A stretch of DNA of 64,000 nucleotides from NCBI GenBank assembly GCA_034429475.1, contig DAOUGD010000250.1, positions 33,964 through 97,963 of the forward strand, read 5' to 3'. Each line of letters opens with the position of its first letter. Positions within the stretch are counted from its first letter, which is position 1. The stretch is from JAKQHY01 sp034429475. GTDB lineage: Bacteria; Chloroflexota; Anaerolineae; B4-G1; SLSP01. The translations under genes and the position numbers were made by a program. Below, piece after piece: positions 8,075 through 15,898 of this stretch. The notes under the pieces were generated by a model. The model saw only the letters and a program-made list of their open reading frames with translations. It made no database searches and was not told the origin of the DNA.

Positions 8075-8599
8075 ATGTCCGACATGCTCGTCAAATTATA
8101 CAACCTCCCACCCCTCCAACCCGCCCTGGATGCGATTGCCCCCATGCACATCCAGATCCGCCCGGCGCGCGTCGGGGAAGAAACTCAGATTATGCCGTGG
8201 ATCGCACAGCATTTCAATCCGGGATGGGAGAATGGCGTGGTCTACGCGATCCATCGCAGCCCTTGCTCGCTGTTTATCGCCATTGAGAAACAGCCGCCTG
8301 ACCCGGTGCGCGCCGATCCCTACGGCCTGCCGCCGGAAAAGCTGGTGGGGTTTGCGTGCTATGATTCGTCCAATCGCGGGATGTTCGGCCCGATGGGGGT
8401 CCACCCACGCTATGAAGGTCGGGGCATCGGCACGGCGTTACTGCTGACGGCGCTCCACGCGATGTGGAATGAGAACTATGCCTACGCCGTCATCGGCTGG
8501 GCCGGCCCGGTGGACTGGTACGCCAGCCGGGTGGGTGCGACGCTCATTCCCGACTCGGAGCCTGGGCCGTTCCGGGGACGGCTTGAGGGCTGTATATAA
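8075..8599 (+). CDS. GNAT family N-acetyltransferase
   Basis: A 174-residue acyl-CoA-dependent acetyltransferase. The acetyl-CoA pyrophosphate loop is seen as MGVHPRYEGRGIGTALLL (motif A, R/Q-x-x-G-x-G/A form) after the beta4 strand RGMFGPMGV, with a C-terminal motif B region WYASRVGATLIP. The substrate cannot be deduced. No strong ribosome-binding site is seen before the ATG at 8075, and the 104 bp upstream (7971-8074) hold no gene. It returns to the GC-rich composition after the AT-rich propeller gene. Confidence 0.82.
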   Translation: MSDMLVKLYNLPPLQPALDAIAPMHIQIRPARVGEETQIMPWIAQHFNPGWENGVVYAIHRSPCSLFIAIEKQPPDPVRADPYGLPPEKLVGFACYDSSNRGMFGPMGVHPRYEGRGIGTALLLTALHAMWNENYAYAVIGWAGPVDWYASRVGATLIPDSEPGPFRGRLEGCI

Positions 8600-8615
8600 T
8601 TCAAATGAGTTTCAC

Positions 8616-8660
8616 GTAGTGCGTAGTCCGTTTACGGAATACGGAATACGCACTACGGAC
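8616..8660. repeat. Hairpin repeat, GTAGTGC heptad family (K)
   Basis: GTAGTGCGTA (left) and TACGCACTAC (right) pair perfectly. Between them are 7-bp units CGTAGTC, CGTTTAC, GGAATAC and GGAATAC. The element ends just before the AAGGAG of the next gene. Confidence 0.75.
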
Positions 8661-8675
8661 TTTAAGGAGATGATT

Positions 8676-9575
8676 ATGCCCAAAGATTTCCTAACCTTCC
8701 TAGATTTCACTCAAGCCGACCTCGTCGCGCTCCTCGACCTCGCCGGCACGCTGCGCGAGGCGTGGGAAGCTAAACGGCTTCCGCAGGCTCTCGCGGGCAA
8801 GTCCATCGCTCTGATTTGGGACGCGGAGGGGTTCCGCAACCGCGTCTCCTTTGAGTTGGGCATCGCGGCGATGGGCGGGATTGCGGTGCAAATCCCCGGC
8901 AAGCTCGACGAACGCGAGTTCATCGAGGACGTGGCCCGCTACCTCGACAACTGGTTTGACGGCATCGTGTCGCGCGCGCGGCGGCACGACCACATGCTGC
9001 GGCTTGCAGCGGCGGCGCAGCCCCCCGTCATCAATGCGCGGACGGACTTCAATCATCCGTGCGAGATCCTGGGCGATCTGGCGTACATCCGCGCCCGGCG
9101 CGGCAGCCTGGACGGGTTGCGCGTGGCGTTTGTGGGCGAAGCCACGAATCTCTGCCATCCCTGGTTCGAGGCAGCGGCGCGGCTGCCGATCCACGTCACG
9201 CAGATTTGCCCGACGGGGTACGAGGTGAGCGCCGAGTTCATCGCGCAGGTGCAGCGGGACGCCGTCGGCACGGTGGCCGTGAGCCACGAGTTGGACGCGA
9301 GCCTCAAAGACGCCGACGTCGTCTACACCGACTGCTGGCCGCGTCGCAGCAGCCCGGAAGACGCCGAGCGCGTCGCCCGGCAATTTCTGCCCTACCAGAT
9401 CACTGCCGAAAAGCTGCGCCTTGCCGCGCCGGACGTTCTCTTCCTGCCCTGCCCGCCTGTCACGCGCGGCGAGGAAGTCTCGGAGGATGCAATGGCGACC
9501 CTGGGCCATCACGTCTATGAAGCGAAAGCCTATTTGCTGCACGCGCAAAACGCGGTGTTGAGCATGCTCCTGTAG
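8676..9575 (+). CDS. Divergent ornithine/aspartate carbamoyltransferase-like protein
   Basis: A 299-residue member of the carbamoyltransferase fold. The N-terminal carbamoyl-phosphate domain keeps RVSFELGIAAMGG and HPCEILGDL (HPCQ position). The canonical STRTR loop that grips the phosphate is replaced by GFRNR, retaining both arginines but not the Ser/Thr. The C-terminal domain has ADVVYTDCWPR and PCPPVTRGEEV, where ornithine enzymes have HCLPAHRGEEV. Overall length is typical. Loss of the HCLP motif argues against L-ornithine as substrate, so it may use another amino acid or be a non-catalytic homologue. AAGGAG lies 6 bp before the chosen ATG at 8676; an ATG at 8670 overlaps the Shine-Dalgarno. 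No arginine biosynthesis gene is adjacent. Confidence 0.72.
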   Translation: MPKDFLTFLDFTQADLVALLDLAGTLREAWEAKRLPQALAGKSIALIWDAEGFRNRVSFELGIAAMGGIAVQIPGKLDEREFIEDVARYLDNWFDGIVSRARRHDHMLRLAAAAQPPVINARTDFNHPCEILGDLAYIRARRGSLDGLRVAFVGEATNLCHPWFEAAARLPIHVTQICPTGYEVSAEFIAQVQRDAVGTVAVSHELDASLKDADVVYTDCWPRRSSPEDAERVARQFLPYQITAEKLRLAAPDVLFLPCPPVTRGEEVSEDAMATLGHHVYEAKAYLLHAQNAVLSMLL

Positions 9576-9608
9576 TCCGGGTTATAATGGTATTGGGAGG
9601 GATAAACG

Positions 9609-9776
9609 ATGCAAACTCAAGAATTGTGTCTTTTGATGCCGGAAGACTTGGGATTCGGGATGTGGGCGCAGGATATGGCGAATGAGGATAGTGTGGACTA
9701 CGTCAATCGTATCCGAGCGACTGCCAACAGGCCTCTGCACGAAATGGTTGAAGAGTTGTCGCAATGGCAACTGTAA
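9609..9776 (+). CDS. Small VapB-like antitoxin candidate
   Basis: A 55-residue acidic peptide (MQTQELCLLMPEDLG to ELSQWQL). GGGAGG lies 7 bp before the ATG and a TATAAT lies at 9593-9598. No family is recognised with certainty. Its last 13 bp overlap the start of a short frame that reads like the first 28 residues of a PIN-domain toxin, the usual VapB-VapC arrangement. The antitoxin role is inferred from this overlap. Confidence 0.5.
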   Translation: MQTQELCLLMPEDLGFGMWAQDMANEDSVDYVNRIRATANRPLHEMVEELSQWQL

Positions 9777-9850
9777 GCTACCTGGTAGACACCGATACTC
9801 TGATAGACTGGTTAAAGGGACTGCCGTGGGCCAAACGCTTTATAGCGTAA
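9764..9850 (+). pseudogene. Truncated VapC-like PIN-domain toxin
   Basis: A 28-codon frame, MATVSYLVDTDTLIDWLKGL followed by PWAKRFIA and TAA. The YLVDTDTLIDWLKG stretch is the typical first strand of VapC ribonucleases, including the first catalytic Asp. An intact VapC has about 130 residues; the rest, with the other acidic residues, is missing. The next gene's Shine-Dalgarno begins 19 bp later. It is a dead remnant, probably left by a deletion that joined it to the HicBA pair. Confidence 0.6.
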
Positions 9851-9880
9851 AAATAGCGGATCATGAGAAAGGAGATTGAA

Positions 9881-10132
9881 ATGCCTGTGACAAAGGAAGG
9901 GGCCATGATCAGACAGTTTAAAATTATTGTAGAGAAACATCCTGATGGATACGTGGCTTATCCCCTTGGATTGAATGGCGTGGTTGTCGGTGAGGGGGAC
10001 ACTTACGAAGAAGCGTTAATGGACGTTAAATCGGCGATTGCGTTTCACATTGAAACGTTTGGACCAGAAGACCTTGAAACTGCCACGCCCGTTTTGGAGG
10101 CCTTTGTCGCCGAGGCTGGAGTAGCGTTCTAA
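9881..10132 (+). CDS. HicB-family antitoxin
   Basis: A partial RNase-H-fold antitoxin of about 83 residues that neutralises HicA and usually represses its operon. The core FKIIVEKHPDGYVAYPLGLN and GDTYEEALMDVKSAI is typical of HicB. There is no long C-terminal ribbon-helix-helix extension, so it is a short form. The ATG at 9881 is favoured because AAGGAG lies 6 bp upstream; a later ATG at 9905 with its own GGAAGGGG is an alternative. Its stop overlaps the HicA start by one base (TAATG), giving tight coupling in the antitoxin-first order. Confidence 0.82.
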   Translation: MPVTKEGAMIRQFKIIVEKHPDGYVAYPLGLNGVVVGEGDTYEEALMDVKSAIAFHIETFGPEDLETATPVLEAFVAEAGVAF

Positions 10133-10371
10133 TGCCCAAATTCCCTGTAGACGCGCCCATCAAAAGAGTGATCCAGACCCTTGAACAACTAGGGTTTCAT
10201 GTGGTACGAGAAGGCAATCACATTGCTATGGTGCGCGAAAATGTTGATGGCACACGGACGCCCTTGACAATGCCTAATCATACGCGAATTAAAGGTTCAA
10301 CCTTGCGAACAATTCTCACTCAGTCCGGTATATCCAGAGATGAGTTCTTGGATGCTTATGAAGGACACTGA
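10132..10371 (+). CDS. HicA-family mRNA interferase toxin
   Basis: A 79-residue toxin with the double-stranded-RNA-binding-like fold. The conserved GNHIAMVR stretch carries the catalytic His (H30), followed by the beta-strand LTMPNHTRIKGSTLRTIL that closes most HicA proteins. Known HicA enzymes cleave mRNA and tmRNA independently of translation. Here GSH is GNH, a common variant. The gene appears intact and overlaps the antitoxin by one base. It is the only complete toxin-antitoxin pair in this cluster, directly after a broken VapBC. Confidence 0.86.
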   Translation: MPKFPVDAPIKRVIQTLEQLGFHVVREGNHIAMVRENVDGTRTPLTMPNHTRIKGSTLRTILTQSGISRDEFLDAYEGH

Positions 10372-10409
10372 GTGTCTGTGTATTTTAGATCTATTTTTGG
10401 AGGAAAACC

Positions 10410-10907
10410 ATGAAACCAGCCCTGTTAGTCATAGACGTTCAAAAAGCCTTTTTCGGCCTCAACCCGGTGATGACGCAATCCCTCAACGATGCGATTGAGT
10501 ACATCAACGCGGCCATCAAGCTGTTTCGGAAGAAGGAACTGCCCGTGATTTGCGTCCAGCACATAGACGAAGGCGACAACCTCGTTCCTGGCACGGAAGG
10601 GTTCGACACACCGGAATCCATGCACATTTTGCCGTCGGATGTTCACATCCACAAAACCTACGGCAATTCTTTCAACAAGACGCCGCTGCTGGAGACGCTG
10701 CACGGCCTCGGCGTGGATACCGTCATCATCACCGGCTTTTGCGCGGAGTATTGTGTCACATCCACGTACCGGGGTGCGATGGACGTAGACCTGACGCCGG
10801 TCATCCTGCGTAGCTCGATCGCCAGCGACTCCCTGGAGAACATCAAATTCGTCGAAGACATCCACGATACGATTACATTTGGCGCGCTGAAGAAGTTTCT
10901 GGAATGA
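10410..10907 (+). CDS. Isochorismatase-like cysteine hydrolase
   Basis: A 165-residue enzyme of the isochorismatase-like hydrolase superfamily. The catalytic triad is visible as D9 (LLVIDVQKAF), K82 (HKTYGNSF) and C115 (GFCAEYCVTSTYRGA), with the non-prolyl cis-peptide region before the Cys. Members act on nicotinamide, carbamoylsarcosine, peroxyureidoacrylate or similar small amides; the substrate here cannot be fixed. TTGGAGG lies upstream of the ATG. Its last 4 bp (ATGA) overlap the start of lspA. Confidence 0.85.
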   Translation: MKPALLVIDVQKAFFGLNPVMTQSLNDAIEYINAAIKLFRKKELPVICVQHIDEGDNLVPGTEGFDTPESMHILPSDVHIHKTYGNSFNKTPLLETLHGLGVDTVIITGFCAEYCVTSTYRGAMDVDLTPVILRSSIASDSLENIKFVEDIHDTITFGALKKFLE

Positions 10908-11437
10908 AAGTCCACCGCAAAGCCGCGCTCATCCTGGCAGTGTGGATCGTCTGCGTGGCGTGTGATCAAGCCAGCAAAATCATCGCCAAGGAGTGCCTGA
11001 GCCTGCTGCCACGGCAATCGCTGCTGGGGGATGTGTTCCGACTGGAATACACCGAAAACCTGGGGGCCTTCCTGGGCATGGGCGCGACCCTGTCGCCGGA
11101 AGTGCGCTTCTGGATGTTGGTGGTGGGCGTCAGTGCGGTGCTGACCGGGATGTTAGTCTACCTCTTTACGCAAGACCCCAGCCGGATGAGCGTGTGGGGC
11201 GGCGCGCTGGTGGTGAGCGGCGGATTCAGCAACCTGATCGATCGCTTCCTGCATCACGGCGCGGTGGTGGACTTTATGAACCTCGGCATCGGCGCATTGC
11301 GCACCGGCATCTTCAACGTGGCGGATGTGGCGTTGATGGCCGGCATTGGGCTGATGTTGGTGGATAACCTCCGCTCGATCCATCCCAAAAAGACCGCCGG
11401 TTTGGAGGATGTATCACAATCGCCGACAGGTGAGTGA
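10904..11437 (+). CDS. lspA: Lipoprotein signal peptidase (SPase II)
   Basis: A 177-residue inner-membrane aspartyl protease that removes signal peptides from prolipoproteins after lipidation. Four hydrophobic segments are seen. Conserved boxes are present: CDQASKIIAK, ENLGAFLG, VVSGGFSNLIDRF with N110 and catalytic D113, and GIFNVADVAL with catalytic D141. Length is normal. It starts 4 bp inside the preceding cysteine hydrolase gene and the methyltransferase follows 6 bp after its stop, so the three form a transcription unit. At least one substrate candidate is in the window, the GH18 lipoprotein at 15895. Confidence 0.93.
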   Translation: MKVHRKAALILAVWIVCVACDQASKIIAKECLSLLPRQSLLGDVFRLEYTENLGAFLGMGATLSPEVRFWMLVVGVSAVLTGMLVYLFTQDPSRMSVWGGALVVSGGFSNLIDRFLHHGAVVDFMNLGIGALRTGIFNVADVALMAGIGLMLVDNLRSIHPKKTAGLEDVSQSPTGE

Positions 11438-11443
11438 ACACAA

Positions 11444-12079
11444 ATGCAAAGTTCCGACCGCATCCAACTTTTCGACGCCTGGGCGCAGCGCTATGATGTC
11501 TCCCTGGCTTCGACCGACGGCGATTTTCCCTTCGACGGTTATGAGCGAATTCTGGACGAAGTGGTGACGCTGGCCGATGTCAGGCCGGGGATGCGGATTC
11601 TTGACCTCGGCATCGGTACGGGCAATCTGGCGCAGCGCTTTGTGCAGCAGGGCTGCGAGGTATGGGGTGTGGACTTTTCGGCGGAAATGCTGGCGAAGAC
11701 GCGGGTGAAACTGCCGCAAGTTCGACTTGTGCAGGTGGATTTGCTGACCGATTGGCCCGCCAACATCCGGCCGCCCTTTGATCGGATCGTCTCGGCCTAC
11801 GTCCTGCACGAATTCACCCTTGAGGGCAAAGTCGCCGTGCTGCGCCGTGCTGCCCGCTACCTTGCGCCGGGCGGCGTCATCCTAATCGCCGACATCGCCT
11901 TTCCAAGCGTTACCATTCGTGAGGCAACGGCGCGGCACGTCTATGGCGACTCGTGGGATGAGGACGAATGGTACTGGGCCGCCGCCGAAGCCATCGCCGC
12001 GTGTAAAGCCGCCGGCCTGCACGCCACGTACCGGCAAATGTCGCGCTGCGGCGGCATCTTCAGGATTGCACCACAATAG
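11444..12079 (+). CDS. Class I SAM-dependent methyltransferase (YrrT-like)
   Basis: A 211-residue Rossmann-fold methyltransferase. The SAM-binding motif I is ILDLGIGTGNLAQRF, motif II ends in the acidic VWGVDFSAEML, and the post-motif region is FDRIVSAYVLHEF with LAPGGVILIADIAF. The N-terminal helix FDAWAQRYD is typical of the YrrT/UbiE-like small-molecule enzymes. The substrate is unknown. It follows lspA at 6 bp and is probably the last gene of that unit, because a hairpin repeat follows. Confidence 0.83.
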   Translation: MQSSDRIQLFDAWAQRYDVSLASTDGDFPFDGYERILDEVVTLADVRPGMRILDLGIGTGNLAQRFVQQGCEVWGVDFSAEMLAKTRVKLPQVRLVQVDLLTDWPANIRPPFDRIVSAYVLHEFTLEGKVAVLRRAARYLAPGGVILIADIAFPSVTIREATARHVYGDSWDEDEWYWAAAEAIAACKAAGLHATYRQMSRCGGIFRIAPQ

Positions 12080-12090
12080 AAAGAAAAATC

Positions 12091-12163
12091 GGGACGCAGG
12101 TTTTCGCAGATTCACGCAGATAATTTTTAGAAAATCAGCGTTCATCCGCGTTTATCTGCGTCC
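12091..12163. repeat. Family B repeat (CTGCGTNNAT, 10-bp period)
   Basis: The left arm GGGACGCAGG...TTCACGCAGAT and the right arm ATCAGCGTTCATCCGCG...CTGCGTCC form an imperfect hairpin. Other copies are at 17949-18148 (split), 20571-20629, 40903-40975 (inside uvrA) and 47917-47989. Confidence 0.85.
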
Positions 12164-12230
12164 TATATCTCTGGATGGCCCATTCAATAACCAATCTTTC
12201 GGGTTCAGCGTGAAGAAAGGAAATCAGGGT

Positions 12231-12902
12231 ATGGACTCAAATCGCAAGCACTGGAACGAGCAACAAAAGGAATTTCACGCCGTCCTGCTGAGCTTCAAGC
12301 AGCACGACCGGGCGATGGCATTGTTTGTACAGCAGCACGCCGCGCTGCACTCGGCAAAGGTGACGCCGGGCATCCCCTGGTCGTTTGAGGACGAAGTGTT
12401 GGATGACATGACGGAGGCGCAGATTCGCCGCATTCCGCAGGGCTGCGACTACTCCGTGGCGTGGCATATCTGGCATCTGGCCCGCATCGAGGACATCACG
12501 ATGAACCTGCTGCTGGCCGGACGTCCGCAGCGCTTCGTGCGCGAGGGCTGGCAGGCGCGGCTCAACGCGCCGGTGGTGGATACGGGCAACGCGATGACGA
12601 AAGACGAAGTCGCGGCCCTCAGCGAGGCGCTGGACATTGCCGCGCTGCGCGAGTATCGTATGGCCGTTGGCCGTGAAACACGCGAAAACGTCACGGGGCT
12701 GGCCCCGGAGGCGTTCAAGCAAAAGGTAGACCCGGCCCGGCTGCGCCAGGTGATGGAGGAAGGCGCCGTGGTTGAAGCTGCACGCGGCATCGTGGACTAC
12801 TGGAGCCGCCGCACCCTCGCCGAACTGCTGCTGATGCCCCCCACGCGCCACAACCTCGTCCACCTGAACGAGGCGCTGCGCCTCAAGCAGAAACGCCGAT
12901 GA
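12231..12902 (+). CDS. DinB family protein
   Basis: A 223-residue four-helix-bundle protein of the DinB/YfiT superfamily. Candidate metal ligands are H82 in SVAWHIWHLARIED and H207/H211 in the C-terminal TRHNLVHLNEAL. Members include metal-dependent thiol transferases and DNA-damage-inducible proteins of unknown activity. The segment around residues 45-75 is longer than in minimal DinB proteins. The ATG at 12231 was chosen for the GAAAGG 10 bp upstream. Its stop region overlaps the ASCH gene by 4 bp (ATGA). Confidence 0.78.
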   Translation: MDSNRKHWNEQQKEFHAVLLSFKQHDRAMALFVQQHAALHSAKVTPGIPWSFEDEVLDDMTEAQIRRIPQGCDYSVAWHIWHLARIEDITMNLLLAGRPQRFVREGWQARLNAPVVDTGNAMTKDEVAALSEALDIAALREYRMAVGRETRENVTGLAPEAFKQKVDPARLRQVMEEGAVVEAARGIVDYWSRRTLAELLLMPPTRHNLVHLNEALRLKQKRR

Positions 12903-13369
12903 AACCACAAATGCCCCTGGAAACCTTTTGGCAAGCCTACCTGGCCTCGTTACCGCCCGGCGCGGCGCTGCCCACGGCGTACACCGCCTGGGGCTTCGGC
13001 CACACCGCCGCAAATGCCGACGAATTGGGCGGGCTGGTGGTGCGCGGCCTCAAAACGGCCACCGCTTCCCTGATCTGGACGTATGAAGCGGAAAAAGAGT
13101 CGCTGCCCCAGGTCGGCGATCTCAGCATCATCCTGGACGGAGCCGGCGCGCCGCTGTGCCTCATCGAGACAACCGAGCTTACGGTGAAAGCCTTCCAGGA
13201 CGTGGACGAACGCTTCGCTTACGACGAAGGCGAAGGCGACCGCTCCCTGGCCTACTGGCGCGACGTCCACTGGCGCTACTTTGGGGAAGAGTGTGCGTCC
13301 ATCGGCCGTGAACCCGACCTGGCTATGCCGGTGCTGTGCGAACGGTTCCGCGTGGTGTTCAAACCCTGA
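12899..13369 (+). CDS. ASCH domain protein
   Basis: A 156-residue beta-barrel protein. The ASCH signature is seen as LGGLVVRGLKTATASLIW, followed by VGDLSIILDGAGAPLCLIETTELTV and EGEGDRSLAYWRDVHW. ASCH domains resemble PUA domains and bind RNA; some relatives (YqfB) are N4-acetylcytidine amidohydrolases. The GxKTATAS motif includes the Lys and Thr of that active site, but the activity is not proven here. Translationally coupled to the DinB gene by a 4-bp overlap. Confidence 0.82.
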   Translation: MKPQMPLETFWQAYLASLPPGAALPTAYTAWGFGHTAANADELGGLVVRGLKTATASLIWTYEAEKESLPQVGDLSIILDGAGAPLCLIETTELTVKAFQDVDERFAYDEGEGDRSLAYWRDVHWRYFGEECASIGREPDLAMPVLCERFRVVFKP

Positions 13370-13390
13370 CAACTCCAAGTAAGTCCGGCG

Positions 13391-14542
13391 ATGGCGAAGT
13401 TTCTGAGATTTTTACTCGTTCTGCTCTATGGCCTTCTGGCTCTGCTGGGACTGGTCGTCTCGCTGGGATGGCTGTTCTACGCCGCCACCGGCTGGGGCCG
13501 CTGGCTGGCTTGCGCCGGGCTGGCGGCGACCTGCCTCCCGGCGGCGCTGTATCTGTACGGCACGCAGAGCCGCCAACGCCGCTTCTGGGGACGGATCAGC
13601 GCGGCCTTTGGAGGGCTGTTCGTTGCCATCCTGGTCGGGATGCTGCTGACCACCCCCTCCGGCGATGCGGGAACGGATTCGCCGGTGAGCCAACACTTCA
13701 CCGCCGACACGCAGTTTCCCCGCTACACCCTCAGCAATATCGTCCCCGAAACCGAGCAAATCAACCTGGGCTTTCTGACCACGCCCCTCATAGATGAACT
13801 CTTCACCTACGACCGCGCCTTCCGGGTGCGGAAGAGCACCCTGGCCGTGTACCGCGACATGGATCGAGATGCCGATTTTCGCGCACTCGGCTCGGCGCTG
13901 GGGTGGACCTATGCCGATTTTCTTGGACTTCCCTACGACGTCGGCCAGTATTACCTGTACATCCCCCGCAACCGGCCTTCCGGCCCCTTGCCGGTGATTC
14001 TGTTTTTACACGGCAGCTTTGGGAACTTCAAGACATACACCTGGGTATGGTCGAGGCTGACCGAAGAACTGGGCTACGTCATCATCGCGCCGAGTTTTGG
14101 CTTTGGCGACTGGAGCAGACCCGGCGGCGTGGCAGCCGCCGAGAAGGCGCTGGCAGCCGCGCAAGCCTTCGTTGATCTGGATGAAGACCGGCTCTATCTG
14201 GCCGGCCTCTCCAATGGCGGACTGGGCGTTTCGCTGCTGGGGAACGCGACGCCCGCACGTTTTCGCGGCCTGATTTTCATTTCTCCGGTGATGGTCACGG
14301 ATGTGGTAGATGCCCCCGCGTTTCAGGCGGCCTGGGGAGGACGCCCTGTACTGATCCTCACCGGGCAGGATGACGAGCGCGTGCCCTTCGCGTATGTGGC
14401 CGAGCGCGCCCGGAATCTGGCACAGGGTGACGTGGCTGTCACTGACATTTCTTATCCGGGAGAAGATCATTTCCTGTTCTTCTCACGTCGGCAAGAGGTT
14501 TTACAGGATATTTCAGAGTGGCTGCAACAAACCCAGAAATAA
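13391..14542 (+). CDS. Membrane-anchored alpha/beta hydrolase
   Basis: A 383-residue protein with three N-terminal hydrophobic segments (about residues 5-30, 38-55 and 70-88) and then an extracytoplasmic alpha/beta-hydrolase domain from about residue 185. The triad is visible: S274 in the nucleophile elbow LAGLSNGG, D327 or D328 in LTGQDDERVP and H360 in PGEDHFLF, with an oxyanion-side LFLHGSFGNF. It is similar to dienelactone hydrolase or prolyl-oligopeptidase-like enzymes, and the substrate is unknown. The Shine-Dalgarno is weak. It starts 21 bp after the ASCH gene, so it is probably in the same operon. Confidence 0.8.
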   Translation: MAKFLRFLLVLLYGLLALLGLVVSLGWLFYAATGWGRWLACAGLAATCLPAALYLYGTQSRQRRFWGRISAAFGGLFVAILVGMLLTTPSGDAGTDSPVSQHFTADTQFPRYTLSNIVPETEQINLGFLTTPLIDELFTYDRAFRVRKSTLAVYRDMDRDADFRALGSALGWTYADFLGLPYDVGQYYLYIPRNRPSGPLPVILFLHGSFGNFKTYTWVWSRLTEELGYVIIAPSFGFGDWSRPGGVAAAEKALAAAQAFVDLDEDRLYLAGLSNGGLGVSLLGNATPARFRGLIFISPVMVTDVVDAPAFQAAWGGRPVLILTGQDDERVPFAYVAERARNLAQGDVAVTDISYPGEDHFLFFSRRQEVLQDISEWLQQTQK

Positions 14543-14560
14543 TCGAAGACCATAGAGAAA

Positions 14561-14625
14561 TCGGTAATTCGCAATTCGTAATTCGCAATTCGTAATTCGC
14601 AATTCGTAATTCGTAATTCGCCATT
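14561..14625. repeat. Direct heptad repeat AATTCGT/AATTCGC (family E)
   Basis: About eight consecutive 7-bp units of AATTCGY, without a clear inverted half. The minus-strand translation gives the characteristic NYELRI-type repeats. It sits between two genes and ends just before the CAGGAGACC of the next one. Confidence 0.8.
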
Positions 14626-14642
14626 CACAGGAGACCCATTCA

Positions 14643-15251
14643 ATGACCGATTCCCCTACCCATTTACCCGATGCATACCAGGAAGTCTTGTATTGGAAGT
14701 TGTCCCATCACAACAAGTTGTTGATCGCCTTGAACGTGGTCGGATTGGCGCTGATGTTAGGGGCGCTCAGCGCGTTCACGGCCTGGGCCAATGTTTGGCA
14801 GCCGGGCGGCCTTCATGACGACTTGAACATCGTACAGATAGTGCTTACCCTGATCAGCGTCGTGTTGGTGATGGTGCTGCACGAACTGGTGCATGGGATC
14901 GCGCTCAAAGCCTATGGCGCGCGCCCCAAGTACGGCGTGCTATGGCAACAGATGATGTTCTACGCCACCGCGCCCAACCACGCCTTCCGCCGCAACGCCT
15001 ACCTCGTCATCGCCCTGGCGCCGCTGGTGGGGATCAGCGTGGTGGGCTTTGTGTTGTTGATGCTGCCGCTGCCCGGCTGGCTGCTCTGGCTGATCGGGCT
15101 GTGCGCGGCGGTCAACGTTGGCGGCGCGGTGGGGGATATGTGGCTGGTGCGCGTCGCCCTGGGCTATCCGGCCCGCGCCTACATCGTGGACGAGCAGGAC
15201 GGGGTGCGGGTGTTTATGCCGGAAGAGCCTGTTGCACAGATTCCATCGTGA
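14643..15251 (+). CDS. DUF3267 putative membrane zincin protease
   Basis: A 202-residue protein with about four transmembrane helices. The zinc-binding HELVHG (H80, E81, H84) lies at the end of a hydrophobic helix, as in site-2-protease-like DUF3267 proteins. A GDMWLV segment late in the protein may supply the third ligand. The C-terminus ends with a short soluble strand (YIVDEQDGVRVFMPEEP). Function and substrate in this family are unknown. CAGGAGACC precedes the ATG. A diverged copy of the gene lies directly downstream. Confidence 0.8.
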   Translation: MTDSPTHLPDAYQEVLYWKLSHHNKLLIALNVVGLALMLGALSAFTAWANVWQPGGLHDDLNIVQIVLTLISVVLVMVLHELVHGIALKAYGARPKYGVLWQQMMFYATAPNHAFRRNAYLVIALAPLVGISVVGFVLLMLPLPGWLLWLIGLCAAVNVGGAVGDMWLVRVALGYPARAYIVDEQDGVRVFMPEEPVAQIPS

Positions 15252-15298
15252 CCCATAGAAATCAAAAACCGTAATCCTTTTTCGTGCAAGGTGTACCA

Positions 15299-15898
15299 AT
15301 GTCATTCTTACCCGCAAATCTCCCGAACACCTATCAGGAAGCCCTGTACTGGAAATTGCCCCATCGTCGCGAGTTGCCGCTTCTTTTGGATGTGGTGGGC
15401 TTCGCATTGATGATGGTGATGGGTGGAGTGTTTACAACCTGGGCTAGGTTATGGCATTTGCCCGATTCTTTTAGCGGTTTAACCTATGACCAACAGTTGT
15501 TATGTGTCCTAGTCGCGCTTTTTCTGATACCAGGCCTTCACAAGTTGATGCATGGTTTCGTACTCAAGGCCTATGGTGTGCGCCCGAATTACCGTGTGTC
15601 ATGGCAAGGACTGGTTGCCACCCACTCAAGCTATGCTTTCCATCGTAACCAATGCCTCGTGATTGCGTTGGCGCCATTGGTGGGGATCAGCGTATTGGGT
15701 AGCTTACTACTGATGATGCCGTTACCTGACTGGCTTCTTTTTATAATCGTTGCTTCCACAGCATACAACATCGGCCTACCAATGGGCATAAAGGATATAT
15801 GGCTGATGTATATAATTATGAAATATCCGCCCCATGCTTATATTGTGCCTGAACAAGACGGCATGCGTGTCTTCATGCCAGGAGAAGCACCCCAATGA
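15299..15898 (+). CDS. DUF3267 paralogue with degenerate active site (HKxxH)
   Basis: A 199-residue tandem paralogue of the preceding gene, aligned over its whole length (PNTYQEALYWKLPHRRE, VIALAPLVGISVLG, YIVPEQDGMRVFMPGE). The zincin motif is HKLMHG (H81, K82, H85): the catalytic glutamate is lysine. Both histidines and the later KDIW aspartate remain, so a metal may still bind, but peptidase activity is unlikely. Third positions are less GC-rich than in its sister. The ATG at 15299 follows AAGGTG. Its stop overlaps the start of the GH18 lipoprotein by 4 bp. Confidence 0.78.
   Translation: MSFLPANLPNTYQEALYWKLPHRRELPLLLDVVGFALMMVMGGVFTTWARLWHLPDSFSGLTYDQQLLCVLVALFLIPGLHKLMHGFVLKAYGVRPNYRVSWQGLVATHSSYAFHRNQCLVIALAPLVGISVLGSLLLMMPLPDWLLFIIVASTAYNIGLPMGIKDIWLMYIIMKYPPHAYIVPEQDGMRVFMPGEAPQ

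Noticed and set aside
14561..14625. CRISPR array
   Set aside because: The units are 7 bp long and directly adjacent, with no unique spacers; no cas gene is present. The same holds for the other tandem repeats.
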